Shown here: piece by piece, positions 1 to 5,484 of the stretch
Position numbering within the stretch: the first letter of the stretch is position 1
Layout: the number at the start of each line of letters is the position of its first letter
Origin: Pseudomonadota bacterium
GTDB lineage: Bacteria; Pseudomonadota; Gammaproteobacteria; Enterobacterales; Enterobacteriaceae
DNA length: 8,570 nucleotides
Reading direction: 5' to 3'
Assembly: GCA_023425455.1 (NCBI GenBank)
Contig: JAFACP010000072.1
Coordinates: 1 to 8,570, forward strand
Notes under the pieces: generated by a model
Databases searched by the model: none
The model's input: the letters and a program-made list of their open reading frames with translations, nothing else
What the model was told of the DNA's origin: nothing
Program-made: the position numbers and the translations under genes

Positions 1-258
1 GTCATAAGCACGGTGAATACGCCCCCCCAGCTCCGGCAGCAACATCACGCGAATGAAGTCATTCTCCAGCCATACCGCCTGATAGTCGCGCATTTCGCGC
101 TCCCCGGTCAGCGTATCAATAACGCCCCAGGGATAGACCGCGCCTGAAGACCCCTGATAGACGCGTTTTTCCAGAAACATGGGGTTAGGATCTTCAGCGC
201 CTGTCGTCCACGTTGGAAGGGAAATGGTTTCCTGCCATACCTTAACTAAACCGTGCAT
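1..258 (-). CDS. DUF5107 domain protein, N-terminal part (runs off left edge)
   Basis: Reading the minus strand from the ATG at 258 gives 86 open codons up to base 1, with no stop. The protein starts MHGLVKVWQETISLPTW and contains NPMFLEKRVYQGSSG (about residues 26-40) and, near the edge, MLLPELGGRI. This is the pattern I know from the N-terminus of DUF5107 proteins, which have a galactose-mutarotase-like fold and are often fused to TPR repeats in proteins of about 1000 residues. No signal peptide is seen, so it is probably cytoplasmic. A GGAG ribosome binding site (bases 265-268) lies 6 bases before the ATG and supports this start. It is divergent from the ROK regulator and is probably part of the same sugar locus. 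The molecular function of the family is poorly known; a role in handling a glycoside or sugar is inference. The family call is from memory of the motif, and the rest of the protein is not visible. Confidence 0.72.
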   Translation of the reverse strand, partial: MHGLVKVWQETISLPTWTTGAEDPNPMFLEKRVYQGSSGAVYPWGVIDTLTGEREMRDYQAVWLENDFIRVMLLPELGGRIHRAYD

Positions 259-371
259 ACCGCTCTCCACTAAATGAAATAGAGTAAAAAAGGGAATGCA
301 TCGAGTTTATAGTACGGTTCTGCTGCTAAAATGCGCAGCGTTCACGCAATACAGTTAAGGGAGTTAAGTAT
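259..371. promoter_or_regulatory. Divergent control region between DUF5107 gene and ROK regulator
   Basis: This 113-base gap must hold both divergent promoters. On the plus strand, TGCTAAAAT (324-332) is a good extended -10 (TGn plus a 5/6 hexamer) with no clear -35; transcription would start near 339. On the minus strand, TACTAT or TATAAA (within 306-314) are candidate -10 boxes, with at best a weak -35 near 332-337. The two candidate promoters overlap, so one bound repressor could control both. A small inverted repeat GCTGC/GCAGC (322-326 and 335-339) covers the plus-strand -10 and could be operator sequence. The ROK gene has an AAGGGAG ribosome binding site at 357-363, 8 bases before its ATG. 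Promoter boxes are assigned by eye only. Confidence 0.4.
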
Positions 372-1568
372 ATGTTGCAGCCAGGTTTAAATAATGCGCG
401 GGTTCGCCAGATTAACAAGGTGCTATTTCTGTCGCATTTATGGCGGGAAAAACAGCTGAGTAAATCGCGTCTGGCGCAGTTGACCGGGCTGTCGATTCCG
501 GCGGTGAGTAATATCCTTCAGGAGCTGCTGGATGAGCAGCGAATCAGCCATTCCAGTGAAAAAATGAGCGCGCGTGGCCTCAACAGCGGGAGTTATCAAA
601 TCCCTCTGCACGGGGCGTGGACGCTGTGCATGGCCGTCTCGCCCACCAGCATTGAGTGCCAGCTTGCGGATGCCCGTCTGCTGGCCGTGGACGACCTTCA
701 GCACATCGCCATCAATGCCCCCACCCCACAGTCGCTTCTCAGCGCCATCGCAAACTGCTGGCGGCAGTATCACAACCGCTATCCGCAGCAGGAGATTAAC
801 CTTGCACTCGGGGTGCATGGCCAGGTCGATCCGCTCACCGGCGTATCGCAAACCATGCCGCAGGCGCAGTGGAAATCGCCGGTAGAGATGAAGTATCTGC
901 TGGAGGAGCAGCTGGGGGTTCAGGTCAGAATCGATAACGACTGCGTTATGCTGGCGCTTGCGGAAAAGTGGCAAAGTCACGGGACAGAGCAAGACTTTTG
1001 CGTCATCAATGTCGATTACGGCATTGGCTCCTCCTTTGTGATAAACGATCAGATTTATCGCGGCAGCCTGAACGGCAGCGGACAAATTGGCCATACCATC
1101 GTTAACCCGGACGGGGTGGCCTGCGACTGCGGGCGCTACGGCTGTCTTGAAACGGTCGCCTCCCTGAGCGCGCTGAAAAAGCAGGCCCGGATTTGGCTGA
1201 AATCACAGCCCTCCGCCACCGAGCTGGATCCGCAAACGTTAACCTCCGCGCAGCTGATCCGCGCCTGGGAAAGGGGCGATCCGTGGGTCAAAAACTGGGT
1301 CGATCGCTCCGCCAACGCCATCGGGCTCAGCCTGTATAACTTCCTGAATATCCTCAATATCAACCAGATTTGGCTGTATGGCCGCAGCTGCGCCTTCGGG
1401 GAAAGCTGGCTTAATACCATTATTCGCCAGACCGGTTTTAACCCATTTGACCGGGATGAGGGGCCGAGCGTAAAAGCGACGCAGATTGGTTTCGGCCGGC
1501 TCACGCGCGCCCGGCAAATTTTGGGGATTGGTTATCTGTATGTAGAATCGCAGCTGAATAATCTGTGA
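372..1568 (+). CDS. ROK-family transcriptional repressor (NagC/Mlc/XylR type)
   Basis: A 398-residue protein, the usual length for ROK repressors. The N-terminal winged helix-turn-helix lies at about residues 15-60 (LSKSRLAQLTGLSIPAVSNI at 29-48). The ROK sugar-kinase-like fold follows: the ND-type motif DNDCVMLALAE at 188-198, the glycine-rich VDYGIGSSFV at 214-223, and the zinc motif with His241 and CDCGRYGC (Cys251, Cys253, Cys258). The Glu found before Gly-His in sugar-binding ROK kinases (xGExGH) is Gln238 here, and several other pocket positions differ, so it is likely a sensor without kinase activity. In this family, binding of a sugar or sugar phosphate releases the protein from DNA. 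It sits just upstream of, and in the same direction as, the ABC transporter operon and divergent from the DUF5107 gene, so it is probably their local regulator. The start is fixed by an AAGGGAG site 8 bases upstream. The effector is unknown. Confidence 0.95.
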   Translation: MLQPGLNNARVRQINKVLFLSHLWREKQLSKSRLAQLTGLSIPAVSNILQELLDEQRISHSSEKMSARGLNSGSYQIPLHGAWTLCMAVSPTSIECQLADARLLAVDDLQHIAINAPTPQSLLSAIANCWRQYHNRYPQQEINLALGVHGQVDPLTGVSQTMPQAQWKSPVEMKYLLEEQLGVQVRIDNDCVMLALAEKWQSHGTEQDFCVINVDYGIGSSFVINDQIYRGSLNGSGQIGHTIVNPDGVACDCGRYGCLETVASLSALKKQARIWLKSQPSATELDPQTLTSAQLIRAWERGDPWVKNWVDRSANAIGLSLYNFLNILNINQIWLYGRSCAFGESWLNTIIRQTGFNPFDRDEGPSVKATQIGFGRLTRARQILGIGYLYVESQLNNL

Positions 1569-1572
1569 TATC

Positions 1573-1600
1573 CGGGACAGGCGCGGCTTTTCCTGTCTCG
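1573..1600 (+). terminator. Possible weak terminator after the ROK gene
   Basis: A 9-base-pair stem with one G-U pair (1573-1581 with 1592-1600) encloses a 10-base loop, 4 bases after the ROK stop codon. It is followed only by TTTCAGTT, so the U-tract is poor. It may reduce rather than stop read-through into the operon. Confidence 0.4.
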
Positions 1601-1634
1601 TTTCAGTTCACAAATTTGTACATTTTCTGTCGCG

Positions 1635-1673
1635 TCAGGCGGCGAAATCGGCTGAGAAATTCCCGACGCCTGA
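1635..1673. repeat. Inverted repeat / hairpin upstream of the operon
   Basis: TCAGGCGGCG (1635-1644) and CGACGCCTGA (1664-1673) pair in 9 of 10 positions around a 19-base loop. No T-run follows on either strand, so it is not a standard terminator. It could be an operator, an RNA structure, or a relic of a mobile palindromic repeat. Confidence 0.45.
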
Positions 1674-1690
1674 GTCAAATGATAATAAAT

Positions 1691-1727
1691 TGTTAATAAA
1701 ATGTATTAATAAAACAGATTATTAACA
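1691..1727. promoter_or_regulatory. Candidate ROK operator: AT-rich inverted repeat
   Basis: TGTTAATAA (1691-1699) and TTATTAACA (1719-1727) are exact reverse complements, centred at 1709. The palindrome TATTAATA (1704-1711) lies between them, and the same half-site idea recurs as TTAATAAAA at 1693-1701 and 1707-1714 (shifted). ROK repressors of the NagC/Mlc group bind AT-rich imperfect palindromes, so this is a reasonable operator for the adjacent regulator. AT-rich DNA gives such repeats by chance more often than GC-rich DNA, so the call is tentative. Confidence 0.35.
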
Positions 1728-1803
1728 TCAAAAAACCACATAACGCCCATGCCAATGGTTGAATCTAACTAAAAATTAACCAAATTAGATCTGAGATTTT
1801 ACA

Positions 1804-1825
1804 TAAACGGGCGGCGATCACATTT
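1804..1825 (+). promoter_or_regulatory. One-sided CRP-like site
   Basis: The right half GATCACATTT matches the CRP consensus fully, but the left core reads ACGGG instead of TGTGA. If the weak -10 GATAAC (1861-1866) is used, the site centre would be about 58 bases upstream of transcription start, close to but not exactly on the class I CRP spacing. Catabolite control would be normal for a sugar operon. Confidence 0.3.
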
Positions 1826-1908
1826 AAAAAAACTGCGATTCATTCCCTCTTCCCTTCGTTGATAACCTCCGACCGTGACATGCCTCAGCCCCTAACAAAG
1901 GTAATAAG

Positions 1909-2892
1909 ATGAAATTCAAACTCGCACTACTCAGCGCAGCCCTGGTTTCCGCTTGCATGTTTTCGGGTACATCCGTTGCGGCAGAAAAATATGAAATCGC
2001 CGTGGTCGCAAAGGTGACCGGTATTCCGTGGTTTAACCGCATGGAGACCGGAGTAAACGACGCGGCGAAAAAACTGAATGTTAACGCCTACCAGACCGGT
2101 CCTTCGACGCCGGATCCCGCTCAGCAGGTGAAAGTGATCGAGGATCTGATCGCCAAGAACGTCAACGCCATTATCGTGGTGCCAAACGATGCCAAAGTGC
2201 TTGAGCCGGTGCTGAAAAAAGCCCGCGATAAAGGCATCGTGGTCCTGACGCACGAATCCCCGGACCAGCAGATCGGCCAGTGGGATATCGAAACCATCGA
2301 CAGTGAAAAATACGCCCAGGCAAACGTCGACGAGCTGGCGAAAGACATGGGCGGTAAAGGTGGTTATGCCATCTACGTCGGCTCATTAACCGTGCCGCTG
2401 CATAACGCATGGGCTGATTACGCCATCAAGTATCAGAAAGAGAAATACCCGGACATGTTTGAAGTCACCTCGCGTCTGCCGGTGGCCGAAAGCATCGACA
2501 AATCCTACTCCACCACGCTGGATCTGATGAAAACCTATCCTCAGATGAAAGGCATTATCGGATTTGGCTCGCTCGGCCCTATCGGTGCCGGCCAGGCGGT
2601 TCAGAAGAAACGCGCCAAAGATAAGCTTGCGGTGGTTGGGATCGCGATGCCGGGACAAGCCGCGCCATACCTGATGCGCGGTGATATCAAAAAAGCGCTG
2701 CTGTGGGATCCGAAAGACGCAGGCTACGCGCTGGTCACGGTCGCTGACCAGCTGCTGCAGGGCAAAGAAGTCACCCCCGATCTGACCATCGACGGTTTAG
2801 GGAAAGCCGATGTCGACATGGAGAAGAAAGTGATCCGCTTTAATAAGATCCTCGAAGTCACCAAAGATAACGCACAGTCGCTCGGTTTCTGA
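1909..2892 (+). CDS. Periplasmic sugar-binding protein of an ABC transporter (Peripla_BP_4, LsrB/RhaS-like)
   Basis: A 327-residue solute-binding protein that captures a sugar in the periplasm and hands it to the permeases encoded downstream. Residues 1-25 form a signal peptide (Lys2 and Lys4, hydrophobic core, likely cut after SVAA at 25). The mature part has the type I periplasmic-binding fold: a first strand IAVVAKVTGIPWF (30-42), DLIAKNVNAIIVVPND (79-94), KGIVVLTHESP (108-118), a second lobe from about 150, and ALLWDPKDAG (263-272) near the hinge. Aromatic residues Trp41, Phe42 and Trp267 are plausible sugar-stacking positions. The pattern is closest to LsrB (autoinducer-2) and RhaS (rhamnose) types, but most AI-2 contacts recalled for LsrB are not kept, so another ligand is likely. 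AAAGG (1897-1901), 7 bases before the ATG, fixes the start. It is the first gene of the operon, and GC hairpins follow it. Confidence 0.93.
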   Translation: MKFKLALLSAALVSACMFSGTSVAAEKYEIAVVAKVTGIPWFNRMETGVNDAAKKLNVNAYQTGPSTPDPAQQVKVIEDLIAKNVNAIIVVPNDAKVLEPVLKKARDKGIVVLTHESPDQQIGQWDIETIDSEKYAQANVDELAKDMGGKGGYAIYVGSLTVPLHNAWADYAIKYQKEKYPDMFEVTSRLPVAESIDKSYSTTLDLMKTYPQMKGIIGFGSLGPIGAGQAVQKKRAKDKLAVVGIAMPGQAAPYLMRGDIKKALLWDPKDAGYALVTVADQLLQGKEVTPDLTIDGLGKADVDMEKKVIRFNKILEVTKDNAQSLGF

Positions 2893-2920
2893 GGCTCAAG
2901 CCACCACCAGGGAACCCTAA

Positions 2921-2978
2921 CGCCGGCCGTCTGGCCGGCGCTACCGAACAGATTAACATGTAGCGCCCGTCCGGGCGC
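2921..2978. repeat. Pair of inverted GTAG-headed GC hairpins (REP/BIME-like)
   Basis: Between the binding-protein and ATPase genes lie two perfect GC hairpins: CGCCGGCC/GGCCGGCG (2921-2928 with 2933-2940, loop GTCT) and GCGCCC/GGGCGC (2963-2968 with 2973-2978, loop GTCC). Each is flanked by GTAG on its own strand: GTAG at 2960-2963 reads into the right hairpin, and CTAC at 2941-2944 is GTAG on the minus strand reading into the left one. GGCGCTAC (2937-2944) and GTAGCGCC (2960-2967) are also exact reverse complements. A GTAG head plus a palindromic stem, in inverted pairs, is the layout of REP/BIME elements in enterobacteria. Neither hairpin has a T-run. In malE-malF and similar operons, such elements protect the upstream mRNA, giving more binding protein than ATPase or permease. 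Confidence 0.6.
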
Positions 2979-2982
2979 GCGC

Positions 2983-2988
2983 AGGGGT
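2983..2988 (+). promoter_or_regulatory. Ribosome binding site choosing the ATG at 2996 for the ATPase
   Basis: AGGGGT ends 7 bases before the ATG at 2996, an ideal distance. The in-frame TTG at 2990 would start only 1 base after it, too close to be used. The ATPase is therefore annotated from 2996. Confidence 0.75.
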
Positions 2989-2995
2989 ATTGTCC

Positions 2996-4504
2996 ATGAC
3001 AGACACCACCGCATTTATCACTCTTGAGAATATCAGCAAGCAATTCCCGGGCGTGCTGGCGCTGGATAACGTGAGCCTGACGCTGCAGAAAGGCGAAGTT
3101 CACTGTCTGGCCGGGCAAAACGGCTGCGGCAAAAGCACCATCATCAAAGTGATCTCCGGCGTTTATCAGCCGGAAAAAGGGGCGCAGATCTTGCTGGATG
3201 GCAAACTGTTCCACCACCTGACGCCGTCGCTTTCCGCCCATTACGGCGTGCAGGTGATTTATCAGGATCTCTCCTTATTCCCCAACTTCAGCGTGGCGGA
3301 AAATATCGCCGTCAATCGCTATCTGCCAGGCGGCGATATCTGGGTGCGCCGCGGGGCGATGAAGCAGCAGGCGCTGGCAGCCATGAAACGTATTGGCGTC
3401 ACGCTCGACCCGAATAAAAAAGTCGAAAAGCTGTCGATTGCCGATCGCCAGCTGGTCGCTATCTGTCGCGCCATCGCCGCTGATGCGCGGCTGGTGATAA
3501 TGGATGAGCCAACCGCCTCACTGACGCGGCAGGAGGTAAACGGTCTGCTGCGGGTCGTGAACGAACTGAAAGCGGCGGGAATTTGCGTGGTATTTGTCAG
3601 CCACCGTCTGGATGAGGTGATGGAGGTGGCAGATCGCATTAGCGTGATGCGTGACGGTAAGCTGGTCGGCACCTGGCCCGCCGCCGGGCTCGACAGCCAC
3701 GAGCTGGCTTTTCTGATGACAGGGCAGCGTTTCCACTACAGCCCATTGCCGGAGAAACCGCCTGCCGACCAGGCCCCGCTGCTTGAGCTGCGCAATTTAA
3801 GCCGCAAAGGCAAATACCAGAACGTCGATCTGTCGCTGCGAAGCGGCGAGATTGTGTCGATTGTCGGCCTGCTGGGGGCCGGACGTACCGAGCTGTGCCT
3901 CAGCCTGTTCGGTATGACGCCTCCGGATAGCGGTGAAATTCGCATTGACGGTAAGCCGGTGACGCTGCGTAACAACCATGATGCCATCCGCCATGGAATT
4001 GGCTACGTGTCGGAAGATCGCCTGACTCAGGGGCTGATTATGGAGCAGTCGATCTACGACAATACGATCGTCACGGTATTCGACAAACTCCATACCCGCA
4101 GCGGCCTGCTCGATCATGGCAAAGCGCAGCAGCTGGTCGCCGACCTGATTCGCGATCTCAATATCAAAGTCTCCGACCCGCAGCTGGCGGTAAAAACCCT
4201 CTCCGGCGGCAATGCCCAGAGGATCGCCATCGCCAAATGGGTCGCCACCAACCCGCGCATTTTAATTCTCGATTCCCCAACCGTAGGTGTCGATATCGCC
4301 AATAAAGAGGGGATTTATCAGATCGCCCGCGATCTGGCCGAACAGGGTATGGCGGTTCTGATGATCTGCGATGAAATCCCGGAAGCGTATTACAACAGCC
4401 ACCGCGTGCTGGTGATGCGTCGCGGCAGGCTGGTGGCAGAGTTTAACCCTCATCGCTGTCGCGAAGAGGAGATTGCTGAGGTGGTCGAGGTGATCAATGA
4501 ATAA
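2996..4504 (+). CDS. Sugar ABC transporter ATPase, two fused nucleotide-binding domains (RbsA/LsrA/XylG type)
   Basis: A 502-residue cytoplasmic ATPase that powers import. Domain 1 (about 1-245): Walker A GQNGCGKST (40-48), a reduced signature LSIADRQ (146-152), Walker B LVIMDEPTA (166-174) and switch His203. Domain 2 (about 260-502): Walker A without the lysine, GLLGAGRTE (291-299), a full signature LSGGNAQ (402-408), and Walker B ILILDSPTVGVD (422-433). The length and one-good-one-degenerate arrangement are normal for the sugar-import class. The unusual point is Ser427 (codon TCC) where the second Walker B has Glu in relatives I remember. The complete ATP site should be Walker A1/B1 with signature 2; the other site is degenerate in every element. 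It overlaps the next gene by 8 bases, so the two are probably translationally coupled. Confidence 0.97.
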   Translation: MTDTTAFITLENISKQFPGVLALDNVSLTLQKGEVHCLAGQNGCGKSTIIKVISGVYQPEKGAQILLDGKLFHHLTPSLSAHYGVQVIYQDLSLFPNFSVAENIAVNRYLPGGDIWVRRGAMKQQALAAMKRIGVTLDPNKKVEKLSIADRQLVAICRAIAADARLVIMDEPTASLTRQEVNGLLRVVNELKAAGICVVFVSHRLDEVMEVADRISVMRDGKLVGTWPAAGLDSHELAFLMTGQRFHYSPLPEKPPADQAPLLELRNLSRKGKYQNVDLSLRSGEIVSIVGLLGAGRTELCLSLFGMTPPDSGEIRIDGKPVTLRNNHDAIRHGIGYVSEDRLTQGLIMEQSIYDNTIVTVFDKLHTRSGLLDHGKAQQLVADLIRDLNIKVSDPQLAVKTLSGGNAQRIAIAKWVATNPRILILDSPTVGVDIANKEGIYQIARDLAEQGMAVLMICDEIPEAYYNSHRVLVMRRGRLVAEFNPHRCREEEIAEVVEVINE

Positions 4505-5483
4505 CGGTATCGCCCGTTTGATTGGGCAACATGAATTCTGGCTGGGCCTGCTGGTGATTGCGCTGGCAGTGGGACTCAGCGTCAGCACCGATGAGTTTCT
4601 TTCGCTGGGCAACCTGACGGATGTCGCCACCAGCTATGCGATCCTCGGCATCCTCGCCTGCGGACTGTTTGTGGTGCTGATCTCCGGCGGCATCGACATT
4701 TCATTTCCGGCGATGACCGCGATTGCACAATACGTGATGGCCAGCTGGGTTATTGCCCACGGCGGTAACTTTGCGCTGGCGCTCTGTATCGCGATTGCCG
4801 TCGGCTTGCTGCTGGGGCTGCTTAACGGCGTGCTGGTGTACTGGCTACGCGTGCCGGCGATCATCATTACCATCGCCACGCTGAACGTCTATTACGGGCT
4901 GCTGGTTTACAGCACCAAAGGCACCTGGCTGTACGGCTTCCCTGACTGGTTTATGAACGGCATCAACTGGTTCTCTTTCACCGCCGCCGACGTCTATGAC
5001 TACGGGCTGACCCTGCCGCTGCTGTGCCTGGCGGCGGTGATCCTGTTTACCGCCGTCCTGATGAACTATACCCGCCTCGGACGCCAGATTTACGCCATGG
5101 GCGGCAACCGTGACGCGGCCTCGCGCCTGGGGCTGAACCTGCTGAAGCTGCATTTTTACGTCTACGGCTATATGGGGATCCTCGCGGGCGTCGCCGCTGT
5201 CGTTCAGGCGCAGATCACCCAGTCTGTCGCCCCTAACTCACTGCTGGGCTTTGAGCTTACGGTGCTGGCAGCCGTGGTGCTTGGCGGCACCAGCATGAGC
5301 GGTGGACGCGGTACGCTGACCGGCACACTGCTGGGGGTGGTACTGCTGGCCTTTTTGCAAAACGGCCTGACGCTGCTTGGCGTCTCTTCTTACTGGCACA
5401 CCGTGTTTAGCGGCGCCATCATTCTGGTCAGCATCAGCGCCACGGCCTGGAATGAAAAACGCAAACTGGCAAGGGAGATTTGA
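4497..5483 (+). CDS. Sugar ABC transporter permease 1 (BPD_transp_2 family)
   Basis: A 328-residue inner-membrane protein, a normal length for this family, which forms one half of the transport channel. Hydrophobic segments can be seen at about 14-30, 46-66, 70-88, 93-115, 119-138, 170-188, 217-238, 252-264, 272-290 and 298-316. Family motifs are ISGGIDISFPAM (62-73), GLLNGVLV (107-114), the cytoplasmic loop GRQIYAMGGNRDAASRLGLN (195-214), which is expected to touch the ATPase, and VLGGTSMSGGRGTLTGTLLG (261-280). The ATG sits inside the end of the ATPase gene (8-base overlap), with AGG at 4488-4490 placed 6 bases upstream. It is paired with the next permease, which is related but distinct, so the channel is probably a heterodimer, as in Lsr and Ytf systems. 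Confidence 0.95.
   Translation: MNNGIARLIGQHEFWLGLLVIALAVGLSVSTDEFLSLGNLTDVATSYAILGILACGLFVVLISGGIDISFPAMTAIAQYVMASWVIAHGGNFALALCIAIAVGLLLGLLNGVLVYWLRVPAIIITIATLNVYYGLLVYSTKGTWLYGFPDWFMNGINWFSFTAADVYDYGLTLPLLCLAAVILFTAVLMNYTRLGRQIYAMGGNRDAASRLGLNLLKLHFYVYGYMGILAGVAAVVQAQITQSVAPNSLLGFELTVLAAVVLGGTSMSGGRGTLTGTLLGVVLLAFLQNGLTLLGVSSYWHTVFSGAIILVSISATAWNEKRKLAREI
5471..5478 (+). promoter_or_regulatory. Ribosome binding site choosing the ATG at 5485 for permease 2
   Basis: AAGGGAGA lies 6 bases before the ATG at 5485. The reading frame is open further upstream to an ATG at 5377, but that start has no comparable site and would overlap permease 1 by more than 100 bases. Confidence 0.8.
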
Positions 5484-5484
5484 G

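Larger units (their letters stand above)
1569..1908. other. Non-coding regulatory region upstream of the transporter operon
   Basis: These 340 bases carry no convincing gene; the small minus-strand reading frame crossing 1824-2042 is a shadow of the binding-protein gene. In order it holds: a GC hairpin just after the ROK stop (1573-1600); a 10-base palindrome ACAAATTTGT (1610-1619); a second hairpin (1635-1673); a strongly AT-rich block with a 9-base inverted repeat (1691-1727); a looser ATCTAA/TTAGAT inverted repeat (1763-1768 and 1785-1790); a CRP-like site with only one good half (1804-1825); a weak -10-like GATAAC (1861-1866); and the ribosome binding site of the binding-protein gene. The AT-rich block contrasts with the GC-rich genes on both sides and is the natural place for the operator and main promoter. 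Confidence 0.6.

Noticed and set aside
438..1094. 218-codon open frame on the minus strand inside the ROK gene
   Set aside because: It is a complement shadow of a clear ROK protein, with no recognisable domain.
2990..2995. TTG start adding two residues to the ATPase
   Set aside because: The TTG is only 1 base after the ribosome binding site; the ATG at 2996 has ideal spacing.
5377..5484. N-terminal extension of permease 2 from an upstream in-frame ATG
   Set aside because: It would overlap permease 1 by over 100 bases and lacks a ribosome binding site; the ATG at 5485 has AAGGGAGA 6 bases before it, and the protein from there begins as usual for the family.
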